Counted from the stretch's first letter, positions 18,883 through 31,059 are shown. The stretch is 64,000 bases of DNA from Branchiostoma floridae (GCF_000003815.2 NC_049986.1:2507685-2571684), one strand, 5' to 3'. Notes: generated by a model not told the origin, from the letters alone. Numbers and translations: made by a program.

Positions 18883-19703
18883 CTTGTACATGATAGATCT
18901 CCGGTCCATCCTTTCATACTCATCATTTTTTTGCTTTTGCTGACATTGTGTTGCTTTACAATCGCTATGCTGATATAATGAATGTACCCGTTTATTCGCC
19001 CAAAGATGAAACACTACAAAAGTAAGATATACAAAACTATCTCACTTGTTCAGCTAATAATTGATGCCTTACGACGCATGTACAAGTATCCTGCTCTTAT
19101 CTAAGAGTACGGGTACGGTACTGTTAAGTGATCGTATAATTCTGAAGACCAATGATTCAAGATGTTCAAAATGATGCAAGTCAGTTGATGGGTGTGTTGT
19201 CACGTCCATTAATGTTGATGTTTTTTTCATATGGTCTAGCGAAATACCATTTCTGTTCCTAATGTATTCTTAAAAAACTATCATAAATCATGCTAAACTT
19301 TGATTTGTAATTGAGGACCCAAAATTGAAGCTGATCCAAAAAAATTGGAACATTTTATCTAACATTTTATCCAAAGTCAGACGGCTCCTCTATTCTGCAG
19401 ACTAGTCTGAGGGTGACGCCAGAATTAGTGCAGGCGTCTAGAGCTCAAATAATAACAAGGCTTTAAACCATTGCAAAGCCTTTCTTGGTGGGATTTTATG
19501 TGAAATCTGGGCATTTTTGGAGTGGCTATGGTAGGAAAGACCCAGTACTTGTTGCATCCATTTAAAAAAATCATCTTCTCCACCCCACCCCCTGTTTTGA
19601 GCCTAAAGGACGAAACCAAGGCCTCTGGTTAGGGGGTGTATCTAAAGACTAGACCTATAGAAATTCTTGCAATGAATTTGATAAGACTGGACACAGTAAG
19701 CTA
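18883..19703. other. Intergenic, no gene seen
   Basis: AT-rich and unique-looking. No exon or repeat family recognised. Confidence 0.4.
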
Positions 19704-19994
19704 TCATTTGAGGGTAAGTTTGTATGGCTTGAACTTGTCATTCTTGAGATAATTGCACATTTGTTTTCCCAACTCTCCCATTGGATTACATACATATATT
19801 ACTGAGGAAAATTCTAATTCTGGCGTCAACCCTCTGGCGAAAACTTCAGTCGCTTTTCCTTTAGACCAATCATCACAAAATACGAGAGTTTGTACAAGAC
19901 GACAGGCGTCAAAGCGGCGACATGGACTTTGTACTCGGTGGTCGTAGAGGTCGTTCACCTTGCGGATATGTTTGCTGGGCGGTAGACCCTTCAT
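19704..19994 (-). CDS. Unidentified small ORF, 96 codons
   Basis: An open frame reads MKGLPPSKHIRKVNDLYDHR through KATEVFARGLTPELEFSSVI to KPYKLTLK and stop. Composition is balanced and protein-like (Cys, Trp and charged residues spread evenly), unlike the repeat-derived ORFs around it. No family is recognised, no splice partners were found and no signal peptide is present. It could be an exon of a gene, an old TE fragment or chance. Confidence 0.25.
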   Translation of the reverse strand: MKGLPPSKHIRKVNDLYDHRVQSPCRRFDACRLVQTLVFCDDWSKGKATEVFARGLTPELEFSSVIYVCNPMGELGKQMCNYLKNDKFKPYKLTLK

Positions 19995-20084
19995 GATCCT
20001 TCATGTCATGATCACTCAGTGTGCATAGCGGGGTGAGATCGCTTCAGTGAAAAAGTGGGAACGAGGAAAATATGACCCATTTGC

Positions 20085-20300
20085 CCACGTACCCTGTTCA
20101 CTGAGCAAATCGGACGAAATATTACCTCAGTTTTCAGTAGTTTGCGCACTGCACGACAAATACAGGTGTTTGACATGGTGAATATTGGGTAACAGTAGAG
20201 CGTTCACGCGTGGACACCTTTTTTGGAGGGCGCTTAACAAACTTGATGGATTAAAACGATTTTTCTACGTTTTGTGTGTTTTGTTGTCTTTTTAGTTAAA
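20085..20300. repeat. Duplicated CpG-rich block, copy 2
   Basis: Second copy of the 17855-18125 block, 2.23 kb away in the same orientation. It ends with TTTGTGTGTTTTGTTGTCTTTTTAG, which could serve as a splice acceptor, but no exon follows convincingly. Confidence 0.6.
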
Positions 20301-20454
20301 TGACATATTTTCTCCAGACCATGGTAGGGAGTTTGTCGTGAGAAAGGTCATCTTTGGTTTGGAGTTTAATAGACTTTCAAAGTCGTCTGCATCAGCACCA
20401 TATGATTTTTGTCAAATCAAATTCGGAAAAGCCTATAGCATGACCAGGTCAAAA

Positions 20455-20665
20455 GATACAAAAAATCGAAGTTCTACTGCAGTACCAAGGTCACATACCA
20501 GGGGGCCCAAAATCAACCCCGACCTTCATCTTCCCAATCCCTATCCACATACCAAATATAATTTTAATCAATGGAGAGGTTGTTGAGTTATGCTGAACAA
20601 AAGTATCCGGACACACAAACAGACAGACACACCAAAAACTATACCTCCATTTTTAATTACCTCAG
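20455..20665 (-). repeat. Fragment of the CTCCATG...GGAGG element, minus orientation
   Basis: Reverse complement of the 5' part of the 3199 element: GTACCAAGGTCACATACCAG, GGGGGCCCAAAATCAA, CCACATACCAAATATAATTT and AAACTATACCTCCATTTTT appear in inverted order. Confidence 0.8.
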
Positions 20666-21060
20666 GTAAGAGAAACGAAATATGGGTCCATTATTGGCAT
20701 ATCTCCATCCTTGTCATCTTTACAGTTATCTTCATGATTTACTATATTGATTCTCCTCTCTTTTATCATTTCATAGTTTTGTTACTGTTTCCATCCGCGT
20801 CTTAATCAAATAGTGCAATGCGTATCTCTGCTAGGCTAACAATTCAAATTAGATAGCGTGTTCCAAAGTCCAAATATCGCACCAGTATACGGGCCTCAGG
20901 CAAGACGATCACGTCATTTATTGTGTTTGTTCGTTCATACCCTTGTAGTATTTAGTGTACATAGCGAGTTTCTTTGCCGTTTCGGCAGCCCATTCCAGCA
21001 GCCAATTCATCAGTAGGGTATATCTTCACAAGGAGGGGCTGATATAGCCTTTCCCCTTGA

Positions 21061-21262
21061 GGCCTACGTCACATTTCCAAACCGGGGCCCGGCCGGGCAG
21101 CTTTCAAGAACGAAAAAATATGATACCAAAGACACCAAACTACACAAGACGTAAAGAGAATAGTCGTGGGCATTATTTGTGTATATTTTTACGTTAACAT
21201 TTCTATTTTTCGTTTCCACAAACAGCCCGGCCGGGCCCCGGTTTGGAAATGTGACGTTAACC
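21061..21262. mobile_element. Palindromic MITE, GGCCCGGCCGGG family
   Basis: ACGTCACATTTCCAAACCGG then GGCCCGGCCGGGCAGC mirrors CCCGGCCGGGCCCCGG then TTTGGAAATGTGACGT. The middle carries AAAGAGAATAGTCGTGGGCA. About 200 bp with near-perfect arms. Overlapping ORFs on both strands are artefacts. Confidence 0.9.
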
Positions 21263-21539
21263 TCCTCGAACATGGGATATCGGTTTTACGTCCCTTCCGA
21301 AAGACGGGAGCAATCCCAACCAAAATGTCCTACCTATGTCCCCTTTGTCCAGTTACCGTAACCATCAGTTTGATTTCAAACGGAATCTGAAAATAAGTTA
21401 TTGCCCAATCATAGCATTTCATTAAGATTTCATATATTTTGTTCGCCCACAGATCTTTCTAGCATTTACGATTAAGATTTATTGTTTTATTTATTGAAGT
21501 TCACTTCTTTGATGAATTTATGTTAATAAAACAAATTCT

Positions 21540-21900
21540 TCACACAAAAGCATGGCGAGCGCGAAACAAAGAAACACGAATTCCTGCGACACCACGGGCA
21601 GTGCGCTCGAACACACCGGCACCACATGGGTGACGTCATCCAGGTGAGGACAGGTGCGTGTTACCTGCGTGAACCAGGCAGACGGGCAAAGTCCACCTGG
21701 TCAAAGTCCGCAGACCGAAGAGTCGTTTCCTCTGGCGGGATTTCGAACATGATGCAAGAATCTGTTCTCAAACCCACGTTGGTCCACTGATATAATAACG
21801 CTGATATAACCGGATATTACTGGACATAACTGGATATAACTGAATCTGATTATCCCTGTCAGTGACAGCCATAATCATGTACCGTTATGTGTCCGTCAGA
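21540..21900. promoter_or_regulatory. CpG-rich stretch with CRE, function unknown
   Basis: Unlike the surrounding AT-rich DNA, this stretch has many CpG and a perfect cAMP-response-type TGACGTCA at about 21631. GGATATAACTGGATAT-type short repeats follow at about 21790-21845. No ORF is seen. It could be a distal promoter or enhancer. Confidence 0.3.
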
Positions 21901-21971
21901 ATGAAATTTAGACAAAAAATAATTACTAACCTAAGCTTTATCCTGTCAGGCTTTTCGCGAATTATTCATAT

Positions 21972-22139
21972 AAGGCCACAGTAAGTAAATTTTATGGATG
22001 ACATCCTCTGCAGATTGCAAAAATAATGAGATAGGGCGAAAAAAAAACAATATGGATATTGAAGAAAGCTGCTAATGTAAACGCCTTAAGCGTTGTAACA
22101 AGAGTTGAAATGAGAAAATTTACTTGATTTAGCCTTAGT
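21972..22139. mobile_element. Short MITE, CACAGCAAGTAAATT family
   Basis: Left TAAGGCCACAGTAAGTAAAT and right ATTTACTTGATTTAGCCTTA are imperfect inverted repeats about 165 bp apart, with AAAAATAATGAGATAGGGCG inside. Confidence 0.7.
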
Positions 22140-22547
22140 CTAGATCGCTGGAAAAATATGTTTTTTTAAGCTGGAAGAAATGCATTTTAATAAGAAACTA
22201 ATAATCGATTTCGAGTCCGTGCCTTTTTCTTTAGAGGGTAACCGAGTTCAAGAACTTGCTTCTGTGGGTGGTTAATTCCGTTCTTACAGCACTTTTTATG
22301 GCCTTTACTAGTATTCTAGAGTGTTTGAAGGAACCATTCAGAGCCGGTGGTCTGTCGAGAAAAAAGTCAACAGTGCCCGGATGTGAGTTTGCACGGTTTT
22401 ATTTACTGCCAGTGGGTCCAAGGGTCGGGGTTTCTTTAGGAGAAGGCTGCATAAGGCCAATGACCCCTCAGTGCAAGGCGGGAACGCCCTAGTCATGGAA
22501 TAGTACGAGTGCAAAGCAAATGAAGATATAAGAAAACCTACCCTTGG

Positions 22548-22770
22548 TGCCAGACAGGGTCGGGCAGCTAACCAGTTTGTTCGGAGGCCCAAGACAGTTA
22601 ACCCGCCGATCTCAAATTAGCGCTCCAGGCAGTTTCAGCCCAAAGGAGATTTCGCTGCCCATTCCTCCTTCGGGCATAAACTCCCCGGAGCTAGCTTTAA
22701 TTTGAGATCGGCGGGCTGACTGCCTTGAGTCCCCGTATAAACTGGCTAGCTGCCCGATCCTGTCTGGCAC
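22548..22770. mobile_element. GC-rich palindromic MITE, 223 bp
   Basis: GTGCCAGACAGGGTCGGGCA mirrors TGCCCGATCCTGTCTGGCAC. Inside, CCCGCCGATCTCAAATTAGC mirrors TTTAATTTGAGATCGGCGGG. No TSD was resolved. Confidence 0.85.
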
Positions 22771-25371
22771 ACAGGATTAGAAAACCTAACGATTCTATTA
22801 CATATGCTTTGACTACCCTCATAACTATCTCCGTATCTCTCTCAAAAAGAGTGTGCCACTGAACATATAGAAGGGGAAGCAATAAGTGAATAAGCTTGGT
22901 GCTACGTGGTAAAGATAGTACTTGGCACAATCAAAAGTCCTGTAAAATGTCATAGTTACTAGTTTCTCACGGACGTATCTGTCTGCGCAGACTCTGTCAC
23001 TACCTAATGGCTCGCGGACATGACAACAAAGCTGACTTGACCGAGAGAAGAACGGCTTTGCGGTTTTCATTGCGGTTAGGAAATATTTGGCCGCAAGCCA
23101 TGTTTGTGCCGGGGCGGGCAATGTCGTCATGTCTCTAGGCTCTGTACTTTGTGTACAAATACAAGCGCGCGGGCAGCGATGGCTCGGGTCTAGAGATTAT
23201 ACTACAGGGTCCAGACATTTCGTGCTTTGATACGTTGTAGATACTTGTACAATAGAGATTATAACGTTACTTCTTTTTCGGCGTGGTGTTAACTTAAGTT
23301 TTGTGATAGATATTGTCTGCACGAGTTACAGATGATGCAACGTATGTTTGTTTTCGAGATGGGTAAATGTTTATCTAAAACACAGTCCTTTTGCCTTTCG
23401 GCGTTGTTTAAAGCTTTCGCTGCCACAGTTCCGCCATCAAAATCCACCCACATTGGACACGCAACTTGAAATCATTAAAAGGTACTGCAAAGCGCATGAT
23501 GCTAAAATAAAACAGTTTTTGGCCGATAATCATTGAATAAGCTCCTGAAATTGTGGGACTTGTAGTAGCGGGAACTTGACATTTGCATTGGAGTTGAATT
23601 TGAAGTCTCGTCCGAAACAAGATGGCGTCCGTCATCTTCCAAGGCAGTAAACACAGTTGGTTAAGAATTGAGACCATGAATCAATATAATGATTCGTAGA
23701 TTATGCATCTAGCAAAAGTACTGCAAGCATTTCATCTTATTTCTCGCTCACTCCTGCTTCATAACAATATGAATACATAAAAAGTGCACTTTATCGTCTG
23801 TATACTCTTGGACCTTGTAAAATTTATAAAAAGTATACCTACATTCTTTCAAATTGGATGCTTTATTTCTCTGCAAGAATAATTGCTGGAACCACCACTT
23901 CCATTACAAAAAGAGAGAATGTCATAAACTGACCTGTAGCCATACTACGACCGATTGAGAAAAGCTTTTGAAGCACGAGACAAGTTCGCAACGTTTTTAT
24001 GTGCTCTCCAATTTCTAAAAGTCGGTTGGCTGAAGAATTACTAGAAAATTAACGCCTTATGGAAGAAAATAGAAAGGAATTGATGACAAGGTCTGCTACT
24101 CAACATTGTGTGATTTGGCAGTAGTAAAAGTCGTTACTTGACAATGGATTAACCGAATTAGTAGAGAAACTTTTCTTTGCTTAGAGTCTTCTGTATTGCC
24201 CCACCAATATAGAAAAATATAGCAAAAGACAAAAGTCTTTGTACCGAGTATCATATGCCTATCATGTCATGGAATACCTTTGACGAATACAAGACAGACT
24301 ACACATAATTATCCACACCAATATGAACCCAAAACAGAGCGCGGACATTCAGTGTGAGGCAGTCTTCTCGATCAACGATTGACGTTATCACCTAACGAAG
24401 ACCAAACATAAAGCTCACTTTACCTTTTAGCCACAGACCGCCAGTTCCAGCTTCTAGCTGCCGTTTTCCAGCTTTGCGTCGAACCACAACATCAGAGGTA
24501 CCAAAATTAAAGAGAACACAATAATTGTTCTCAGTCGTCAAACTTTTTTCTGAGGTTGAGAGTTATATAGGACTTTTCCAGACAACTTGTTACACGCTCA
24601 TGGCACTATCCAGACGTTAAGGTCAGTCACTGCTCACCTTTGGTCAGTTTCTGGCAGGTTTACCTGGCGCTTTACACTGCAAACCCCCGATAGTAAAGGT
24701 GTCACAAGGCTTTACCAATAGCTACCATGTCTGGCTTTTCCAGGGGGCAAAGTCCAACTTGGTGAGCACGGTGGGATCGCATGCGTCTCAACATCGTGAC
24801 TGGTACATGTCAGAAAGGGAAAAGAACAAAACGTACGGATTGTGTTCTGTATTATTTGTAGCATCCTGGGTTTTTGCTCGTTATGTTTTTTTAAAGTTAA
24901 GAATATAGTTAACATAGTATTATATGTCGTGTTTGTTCATCTAAGTGCGCCTCTTGGCCGATACAATACAACGTTCACAGCGTTCCCAAAAAGTTTCATT
25001 TTTTTTAGAAATGAACGGCAAGGAATGTTAAAACGGCGATGACAAGTACGATAGCTTAAGTTACACCCATTCTATTGTCTTTATGAATTGACGTTTTATA
25101 TATTCAACTATCTGTCTAGGTTCTACGCGTGGGGCATGTCATTCCAAATGTTGGACAAATGCTGAACATTACATGTCAATAGCTTTTCGCAACGTTTACA
25201 TCTACAGGTAGGAAGGCAGATGAGGTGAAGGTTCGGTTCACGTGAACACCGCATGAACAGAGCGTGATCAGATGCCAGTCACAATTACGTCATAAATCTA
25301 TCAAGAGACTGACCATTGCTTTCAAGGGGGGGGGGGGGGTATATTGAGAGATTCGAGACCCGGTAGGCTTA
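22771..25371. other. Intergenic, no confident gene
   Basis: One weak ORF at 23348-23536 (+, ends QLEIIKRYCKAHDAKIKQFL then ADNH) has protein-like composition but no context. Poly-G lies at about 25326. Otherwise AT-rich with no repeat recognised. Confidence 0.35.
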
Positions 25372-25554
25372 GTGAATTCAGTGGTCAATGATCCACAGAA
25401 AAGAAAAGAAGTAGTATATAAACCAAAGTTGCAATTTCCAGTGTGGTTGGAAAGATTGATAAATGGATTAAAAGACATACCAAACAGTCATCACGTGATC
25501 AGGGCACACTTGATAGACGCAATAAGAAATTGTAAGAATATTTTCGAAGAATAA
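25372..25554 (+). CDS. Unidentified protein-like ORF fragment
   Basis: The frame after the TAG near 25363 reads SVVNDPQKRKEVVYKPKLQF, PVWLERLINGLKDIPNSHHV and IRAHLIDAIRNCKNIFEE, then TAA. Composition looks real (amphipathic, few low-complexity runs), with AT-rich codon use. It could be a terminal exon or part of an old transposable element. No start codon or neighbour exon was found. Confidence 0.25.
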   Translation: MNSVVNDPQKRKEVVYKPKLQFPVWLERLINGLKDIPNSHHVIRAHLIDAIRNCKNIFEE

Positions 25555-25711
25555 TATTCACCGCGTACTACAAAGGAATCCACTGAACTTAGCAAAAGGA
25601 ACATCGTTGTTGTTAACTGCTTCCTTTCTCTTTTTTTGCTTGTAAGATAGAAGATACAACTTTATCTCCAACCAACATGCCATTAGCCTAAGTATCAGCC
25701 TGGTTAGTTTA

Positions 25712-25795
25712 GGCTTAGGTCACATTTCCAAACCGGGGCCCAGCCGGGATGTTTTAAGAAACAAAAAAATTAAAATATGTACCTAAAAATATACA
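25712..25795. mobile_element. Half copy of the GGCCCGGCCGGG MITE
   Basis: GGCTTAGGTCACATTTCCAA then ACCGGGGCCCAGCCGGGATG then TTTTAAGAAAC matches the left half of 13551 and 21061; the right arm is missing. Confidence 0.75.
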
Positions 25796-26218
25796 GATAT
25801 AATACCAGGTGACTCTACCGGCCTCCAGGTCGCTGAAAAAATAGTAGAAATTGGACAAATAAGACAGAAAAATACTCCAGAGGAGTTAGATGACCGAGGA
25901 GTACAATTAACTCTACTAACGTTAGTACTAGGCTTTTATTCCTAACTTGGCCAAAGTCTACTTTTCGGCCAGGCAGGAGTCTAGTAGAGACTGAGGTGAC
26001 ACTATGATTTCCAAAGAATTTATTCCACCGGTAGTACCGATTAAAACGTACTTTAATAGCTTAATAGATTCTGTGCTGTACTCTGCTAGATTCTTTGCAC
26101 TTTGGCTCAACATTAAGGTCGTATCGACCTTCAGCTAAACCACAAAGGTTGCGACAGTATTTGCCTAATGTCTGGTTTTCCACTTCAGTGACGGATTTTG
26201 TGGGCGGGGAACACTGTC

Positions 26219-26590
26219 TGGGATCCAAGGGTCAACAGGGACAATACACAGGTTTATGGTCAACTCGGGACAAATGTTGGGGTCGGCAAACATTGCCCCA
26301 AACTTTCTCCGCAATATTATCTGAACTGTGAATGAGAGAAAGCTGCACAACCGCTCTGTGTTTTACGTATTCCGCATGGTGCGCTCTTGTACTGTATGGG
26401 ATCCAAGGGTCAACAGGGACAATACACAGGATTATGGTCTCTACAGGACCGTGTCTCGGGACAAATGTTGGGGTCGGCAAACATTGCCCCCAACTTTCTC
26501 CGCAATGTTATATGAACTGTGCAGGAGAGGCTGAGCTGCCAACTGCTCTGCGTTTTACACTTATTCCGCACGGTGCGCTCTTGTACTGAT
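26219..26590. repeat. Two-copy tandem repeat, about 180 bp unit
   Basis: GGGATCCAAGGGTCAACAGG then GACAATACACAGG, then GGGACAAATGTTGGGGTCGG and CAACTTTCTCCGCAAT occur in both copies (26219 and 26397), followed by CTCTG(T/C)(G/G)TTTTAC and GGTGCGCTCTTGTACTG. Copy 2 contains a 15-bp insertion. Confidence 0.85.
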
Positions 26591-29217
26591 CGGCCAACCC
26601 CCGTCTTGCGTAATGTACATAAACGTCTATTTCTGTTCTCCCATTGCCAACATCAAATTTAAAACCGTGCTCGGTGCAGTTTCTAGTAACAGTCTAGCCT
26701 GACTAAAATCGCGCTCCTAGCGGCTGGCCTTACAGTTGCCAGCCAGTGAGAGATTGTGTAGACACAGGCTAGTAGAAAGAGTCCACGAAGTCTCCTGCCC
26801 GATTTGTGCTCGTCCGAAGAATTTATTTCTGCTATTGTATTCCTTACTGATTACAATGATACTATGGTGCAGATTTGATCAAAATGGCAAAACACGTTAC
26901 AATTTTACCACCATTAACTGTAACTGGTATGATTGAACCTTGATGAAACAGCCGAGTTGCCGAAACGTTGCCTAGACGAAACCCTTTCAGGTGTACAAAA
27001 ATATCTTCAAAAGCCTTACCGAAGTGCATGATGAAGCCATTCACTGAATCAACCGGCTGTTCGTAACGTTACAGAAATCAACCTCACCTATTCTGTCAAC
27101 TCCTTTGACGTTGTTGCGGCACTATTGTTCACCTGGCCGTCAGTCTCATCATCCATTGTCTCTTCTCTTCCCCTCCACAGAAACTAGCCATGATAATTGG
27201 TATTGAGATGTATTGTCGACGAGCCTTAGATTGTTCCTTGGTCACAGTCCATTCCGCGTGTCTTTTCACGCCCCTTTTCAGCTATATCATTTGAAGTTCT
27301 CCTAGTATCAATTAGAGTTTCTGAGTGTCTACTTGTTGTCTACTTAAAAAACGTTGTAAAGGTACTTAGACATAATAAGATGGTGAGTAGGCTTTGAAAG
27401 AGCTACAACTTGTGGGTGTTCACCGGTGTTCAAAAGGACTTTTCTGAGACATAAAAATAAAACTTAAATCTGTGTCATCATAACGTCTATCTTTAGTCTA
27501 ACTTTTTGACAGAAGACTTGACAACCTTCTCGGTCAAGTTCCTTGGTGTCATGCCTGTCCATTCTCTGAAATTATCCTCTCATATATATGTGCATGTTTT
27601 CCGTTGCCTATCCCAATCTTCCTCCCTGGACGGTCCCTTGCATGATAGTTTTGGCTAGTTTCGATGACCTAGTTTTTCCCAGTGAGACGGCCAGTTTTTC
27701 TGTAGGGTGTAGTAGAAGGTCCGTTTTGCCTGGGTACCATGAAAATCAGGACAGACCCAGGAGTAATCGGATGGTATCGTCATGGCTAGGGGGTCTTCGT
27801 GTGGACCGATGTTTTACTTGACTACATTCCAAACACAAAACTTCATACTTCTAGTGTTCTACTGCTCTTTAACCATCATCTATTAACACATGTTACAGTT
27901 TTTCACATTTCTATGGGAAGAAGGACACTCCTAGGCCGGCTACACTCCTCTGTCAGCTTTTGATACTGCTACTGTATGATCTGCTTGAAGATAACACAAA
28001 GGCACTTGTTTTCTGTACCAGTAGTTGCACTTGAGACTGAACTTGAGACTTTACTGAAGTGGATTGTCTCCGTTGACTCAAAAGTAAATCATTACAAACT
28101 CCAAGTTCACGGCAGACATAAGTGAAGGCCATGTTCTGTTAGTACAGGTATTGTTTTTTTTCCTGTGCGAATTTTCCACCAAAACTCTGAAGCCTTGCTC
28201 GATACAATGTTGACGTTGAATGCCAATGTGTCTATTAAAACATCAAAGATGTTGCTTTGATTTTGTAGCTTTAGTCTCCCGACCTTTTCCTCGTCACACT
28301 CTGACCTGTAACTCGGTAACAAAGTTCACATGGAACATATAACAATATATGTCTATTTTTCTTAAGTTTCCTCGGCGCATTTTCAAGAGACCACGTCTGG
28401 ACACAGAACAAAGTTGCTGCAAAGAGATGATGGTGAGTTTTTTGGTCGGGTTTTTGGTCGTAACGTTATTCATATCGTATTTATACATACCCTATGGTAC
28501 TATTGCCCTAAGTAAACAGTGAAAAAATCTTTATCTACCTTTGATATGACTGACAGAAAGCCCAGTCAACTCTATACCGCATAGGCCTTGGCTCTTACTT
28601 CAGGGGCTAGAAAGATAATAAAAAGCTTCATTTATCGTGGTCAATATAGTTTTCCACGTCGCGTTACGTACAGTTTGGCCAACCTTTTAGGGTGATCCAG
28701 GAAAGAAGCTAGCTATCTTTACCACAGGTAAGAAGCAGCATCATTTGCTAAGTATTTCATAGTTTGCAGCTTTGCCGTGAAATACCAATGAAAATAACAT
28801 TAATGTTTTTTTTTTCTATACACAGTATCTATGTAAAAGTTATTCTAAATAGAATGGATAAAAGCACCAATCGTTTCAAGATCAGGGTCAACACTGAATA
28901 TTGCCGCCATATTGTCGTTAGTTTGATTTCCATCACATGACTTCCGATCGGTAGGAACTAAAGGTGGATTGATGGCCTACCACCACCAAGTTTGATTATA
29001 GAGATAGGAAAACAATGACTGAATGACACCGGAATTGTAGACCTGTGGCGTAGAATGGGACACACAGCCGCAAAGGGCGAATGCAATATCTGGAAGAACG
29101 GCCTGATGTTAGGAAAGAAAAGCTGCTCCATTTTTTTCCGTCGGGGTCTGAAAAAAGGAGCATTCAAAATCGTTGTTGAGTAGGGGCTACCGATGGCACA
29201 TTTCCATGGGTGGAATC
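26591..29217. other. Intergenic, no confident gene
   Basis: Short ORFs only. A fragment of the CTCCAAGCAGATC hairpin MITE lies at about 27925-27995 (GCCGGCTACACTCCTCTGTC then AGCTTTT). Confidence 0.35.
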
Positions 29218-29641
29218 TCCAAGCAGATATTAGCTGCAGCTTCCTTTGCGTGTGTTTTGCTGTTGTGTTCTCTAGTGACGATGATCTCCATTGTTCGTAG
29301 AGGTTAGCCTCTACCAGGCTCCATAGGTCACTGAAATAATAGCAGAAGTTGGCCAAATGGACAGGGAGCTTGTCGGAAGTCGCCATCACTCCTTAGGTCG
29401 TAGTCCTCGGCCAGTTAACTCCTCTGGCATGTTATCTGTCTATTTGGTCAATTTCTACTATTTTTCCAGTGACATGTGGAGCCTGGTAGAAACTTGTAGA
29501 GGTAAATCTCCAAGCAGATCGTACAGTAGCATAAGATAGTAACAAAAACTGCCAGAGGAGCAAGCCAGAGTGTGTTTGGCTACTTTGGGCCAGCTTTGAT
29601 ACCATATTATGACACACACGGTAAATCTGCCTGGAGATTAA
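29218..29641. repeat. Degenerate copies of the CTCCAAGCAGATC hairpin MITE
   Basis: ATCTCCAAGCAGAT at 29214, and a fuller copy at 29504-29641 (CTCCAAGCAGATCGTACAGT, AGCATAAGATAG, then TCTGCCTGGAGATTA). The stretch between, about 29240-29500, has an inverted pair around GAGGTTAGCCTCTACCAGGC / GAGCCTGGTAGAAACTTG with TGGCCAA/TTGGTC motifs, suggesting another hairpin element. Confidence 0.6.
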
Positions 29642-29713
29642 GTAGAGGTAGCTTGCCAAGATGCATACCACTGGAAAACCTACGAAGCGCTACAAACGCG
29701 TTTGCCATAGCCA

Positions 29714-30266
29714 TTGCATCTGCTTGGAGATGCCATGTACAATTCCCACAAGCTGTCGTGTTCGCACCAAGCGCTGCATAAAGCTTTTGTCATCCTACAT
29801 CTGCTCGGAGATGCCATGTACAATTCCCACAGGCTGTCCTGTTCGCACCAAGCGCTGCAAAAAAAAGCTTTTGTCATCCTACATCTGCTCGGAGATGCCA
29901 TGCACAATTCCCACAGGCTGTCCTGTTCGCACCAAGCGCTGCAAAAAAAAGCTTTTGTCATCCTACATCTGCTCGGAGATGCCATGCACAATTCCCACAG
30001 GCTGTCCTGTTCGCACCAAGCGCTGCAAAAAAAAGCTTTTGTCATCCTACATCTGCTCGGAGATGCCATGCACAATTCCCACAGGCTGTCCTGTTCGCAC
30101 CAAGCGCTGCAAAAAAAAGCTTTTGTCATCCTACATCTGCTCGGAGATGCCATGCACAATTCCCACAGGCTGTCGTGTTCGCACCAAGCGCTGCAAAAAA
30201 AAGCTTTTGTCATCCTACATCTGCTCGGAGATGCCATGTACAATTCCCACAGGCTGTCGTGTTCGC
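29714..30266. repeat. 84-bp tandem array, about 6.5 copies
   Basis: Units start at 29714, 29798, 29882, 29966, 30050, 30134 and 30218 with CATC(T)GCT(T/C)GGAGATGCCATG and contain AAGCTTTTGTCATCCTACAT and TGTTCGCACCAAGCGCTGC. Middle copies are almost identical. 84 is divisible by 3, so several frames on both strands stay open; the resulting proteins are artefacts. The array runs in frame into the LINE remnant. Confidence 0.97.
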
Positions 30267-30985
30267 GACATTATCCAACAGGCATAGATATAGCAATCCG
30301 CATAGTTAAGTACTGGCTACGCCTTAAACAGTTAGATTACTCTACACACCCTTTACAAATAGACGCACTACTCTGTCAACAAAATGTACCTTTAAACAAT
30401 CATAAGAAAACTTGGCTCCAACATGTAAAACAAATACTTGATGATAATGGTTATTCCTATCTATGGAACTATGCTCACTCTAGAATAGACAACAAACATA
30501 TTTGTACATTGTTAAGGAAAAGACTGTCAGACGTGTATGTCCAAACCTTTTTCCAGCAATTGTCTAAAGATAACGGCAAACTAAGATTTTACAGACATAT
30601 CAAAACCGAATATGCCATGGAAACCTATCTATACCAGAACGACGCTGACAAGAGATCCAATGTATGTAAGATAAGAATCAGTGCTCACTCACTAGAGATA
30701 GAAAAGGGTCGTTATAAAAAAGTGCCAGTTCAAGATAGATTGTGTAAATACTGTGCGACGGATGCAGTGGAAGATGAAATACATTTTATATGTAACTGCC
30801 CCCATTATGAGGACGAAAGAAACAACCTTTTTGACACAATCAAAACATTATTTCCAACTTTTCACCAGTTAGTAGACCTCAAAAAAACTATATTTCTGTT
30901 AAAATCACAGAACCCACTAATCATTAAAGAAGTGGGACTTTTCATCAGCCACTGCCTCCAAAGAAGAAGTCAAACCACCCAGTAA
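30267..30985 (+). pseudogene. C-terminal remnant of a non-LTR retrotransposon ORF2
   Basis: The frame encodes YPTGIDIAIRIVKYWLRLKQ and onward through DRLCKYCATDAVEDEIHFIC and NCPHYEDERNNLFDTIKTLF to GLFISHCLQRRSQTTQ, then TAA. The C-x2-C ... EDEIH-x3-C-x-C pattern with a following RNNLF is the zinc-knuckle-like tail found after the reverse transcriptase in CR1/L2-like LINEs. Reverse transcriptase and endonuclease are absent, so the copy is 5'-truncated with the 84-bp array in their place. A related tail lies at 46138-46281 and 47208-47250. Confidence 0.7.
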
Positions 30986-31059
30986 AGAAAGTAGAAGCAT
31001 GTACATAGATAGCTGACGTGTGTGTATTTAGAATAGACACTTGTTACTTTTCACTGTCT

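Noticed and set aside
29680-30243. 187-codon minus-strand ORF with repeated MASPSRCRMTK units
   Set aside because: It is the antisense translation of the 84-bp tandem array, whose unit is a multiple of three; no independent coding evidence.
29714-30266. CRISPR array
   Set aside because: Units are contiguous without unique spacers and the genome is eukaryotic.
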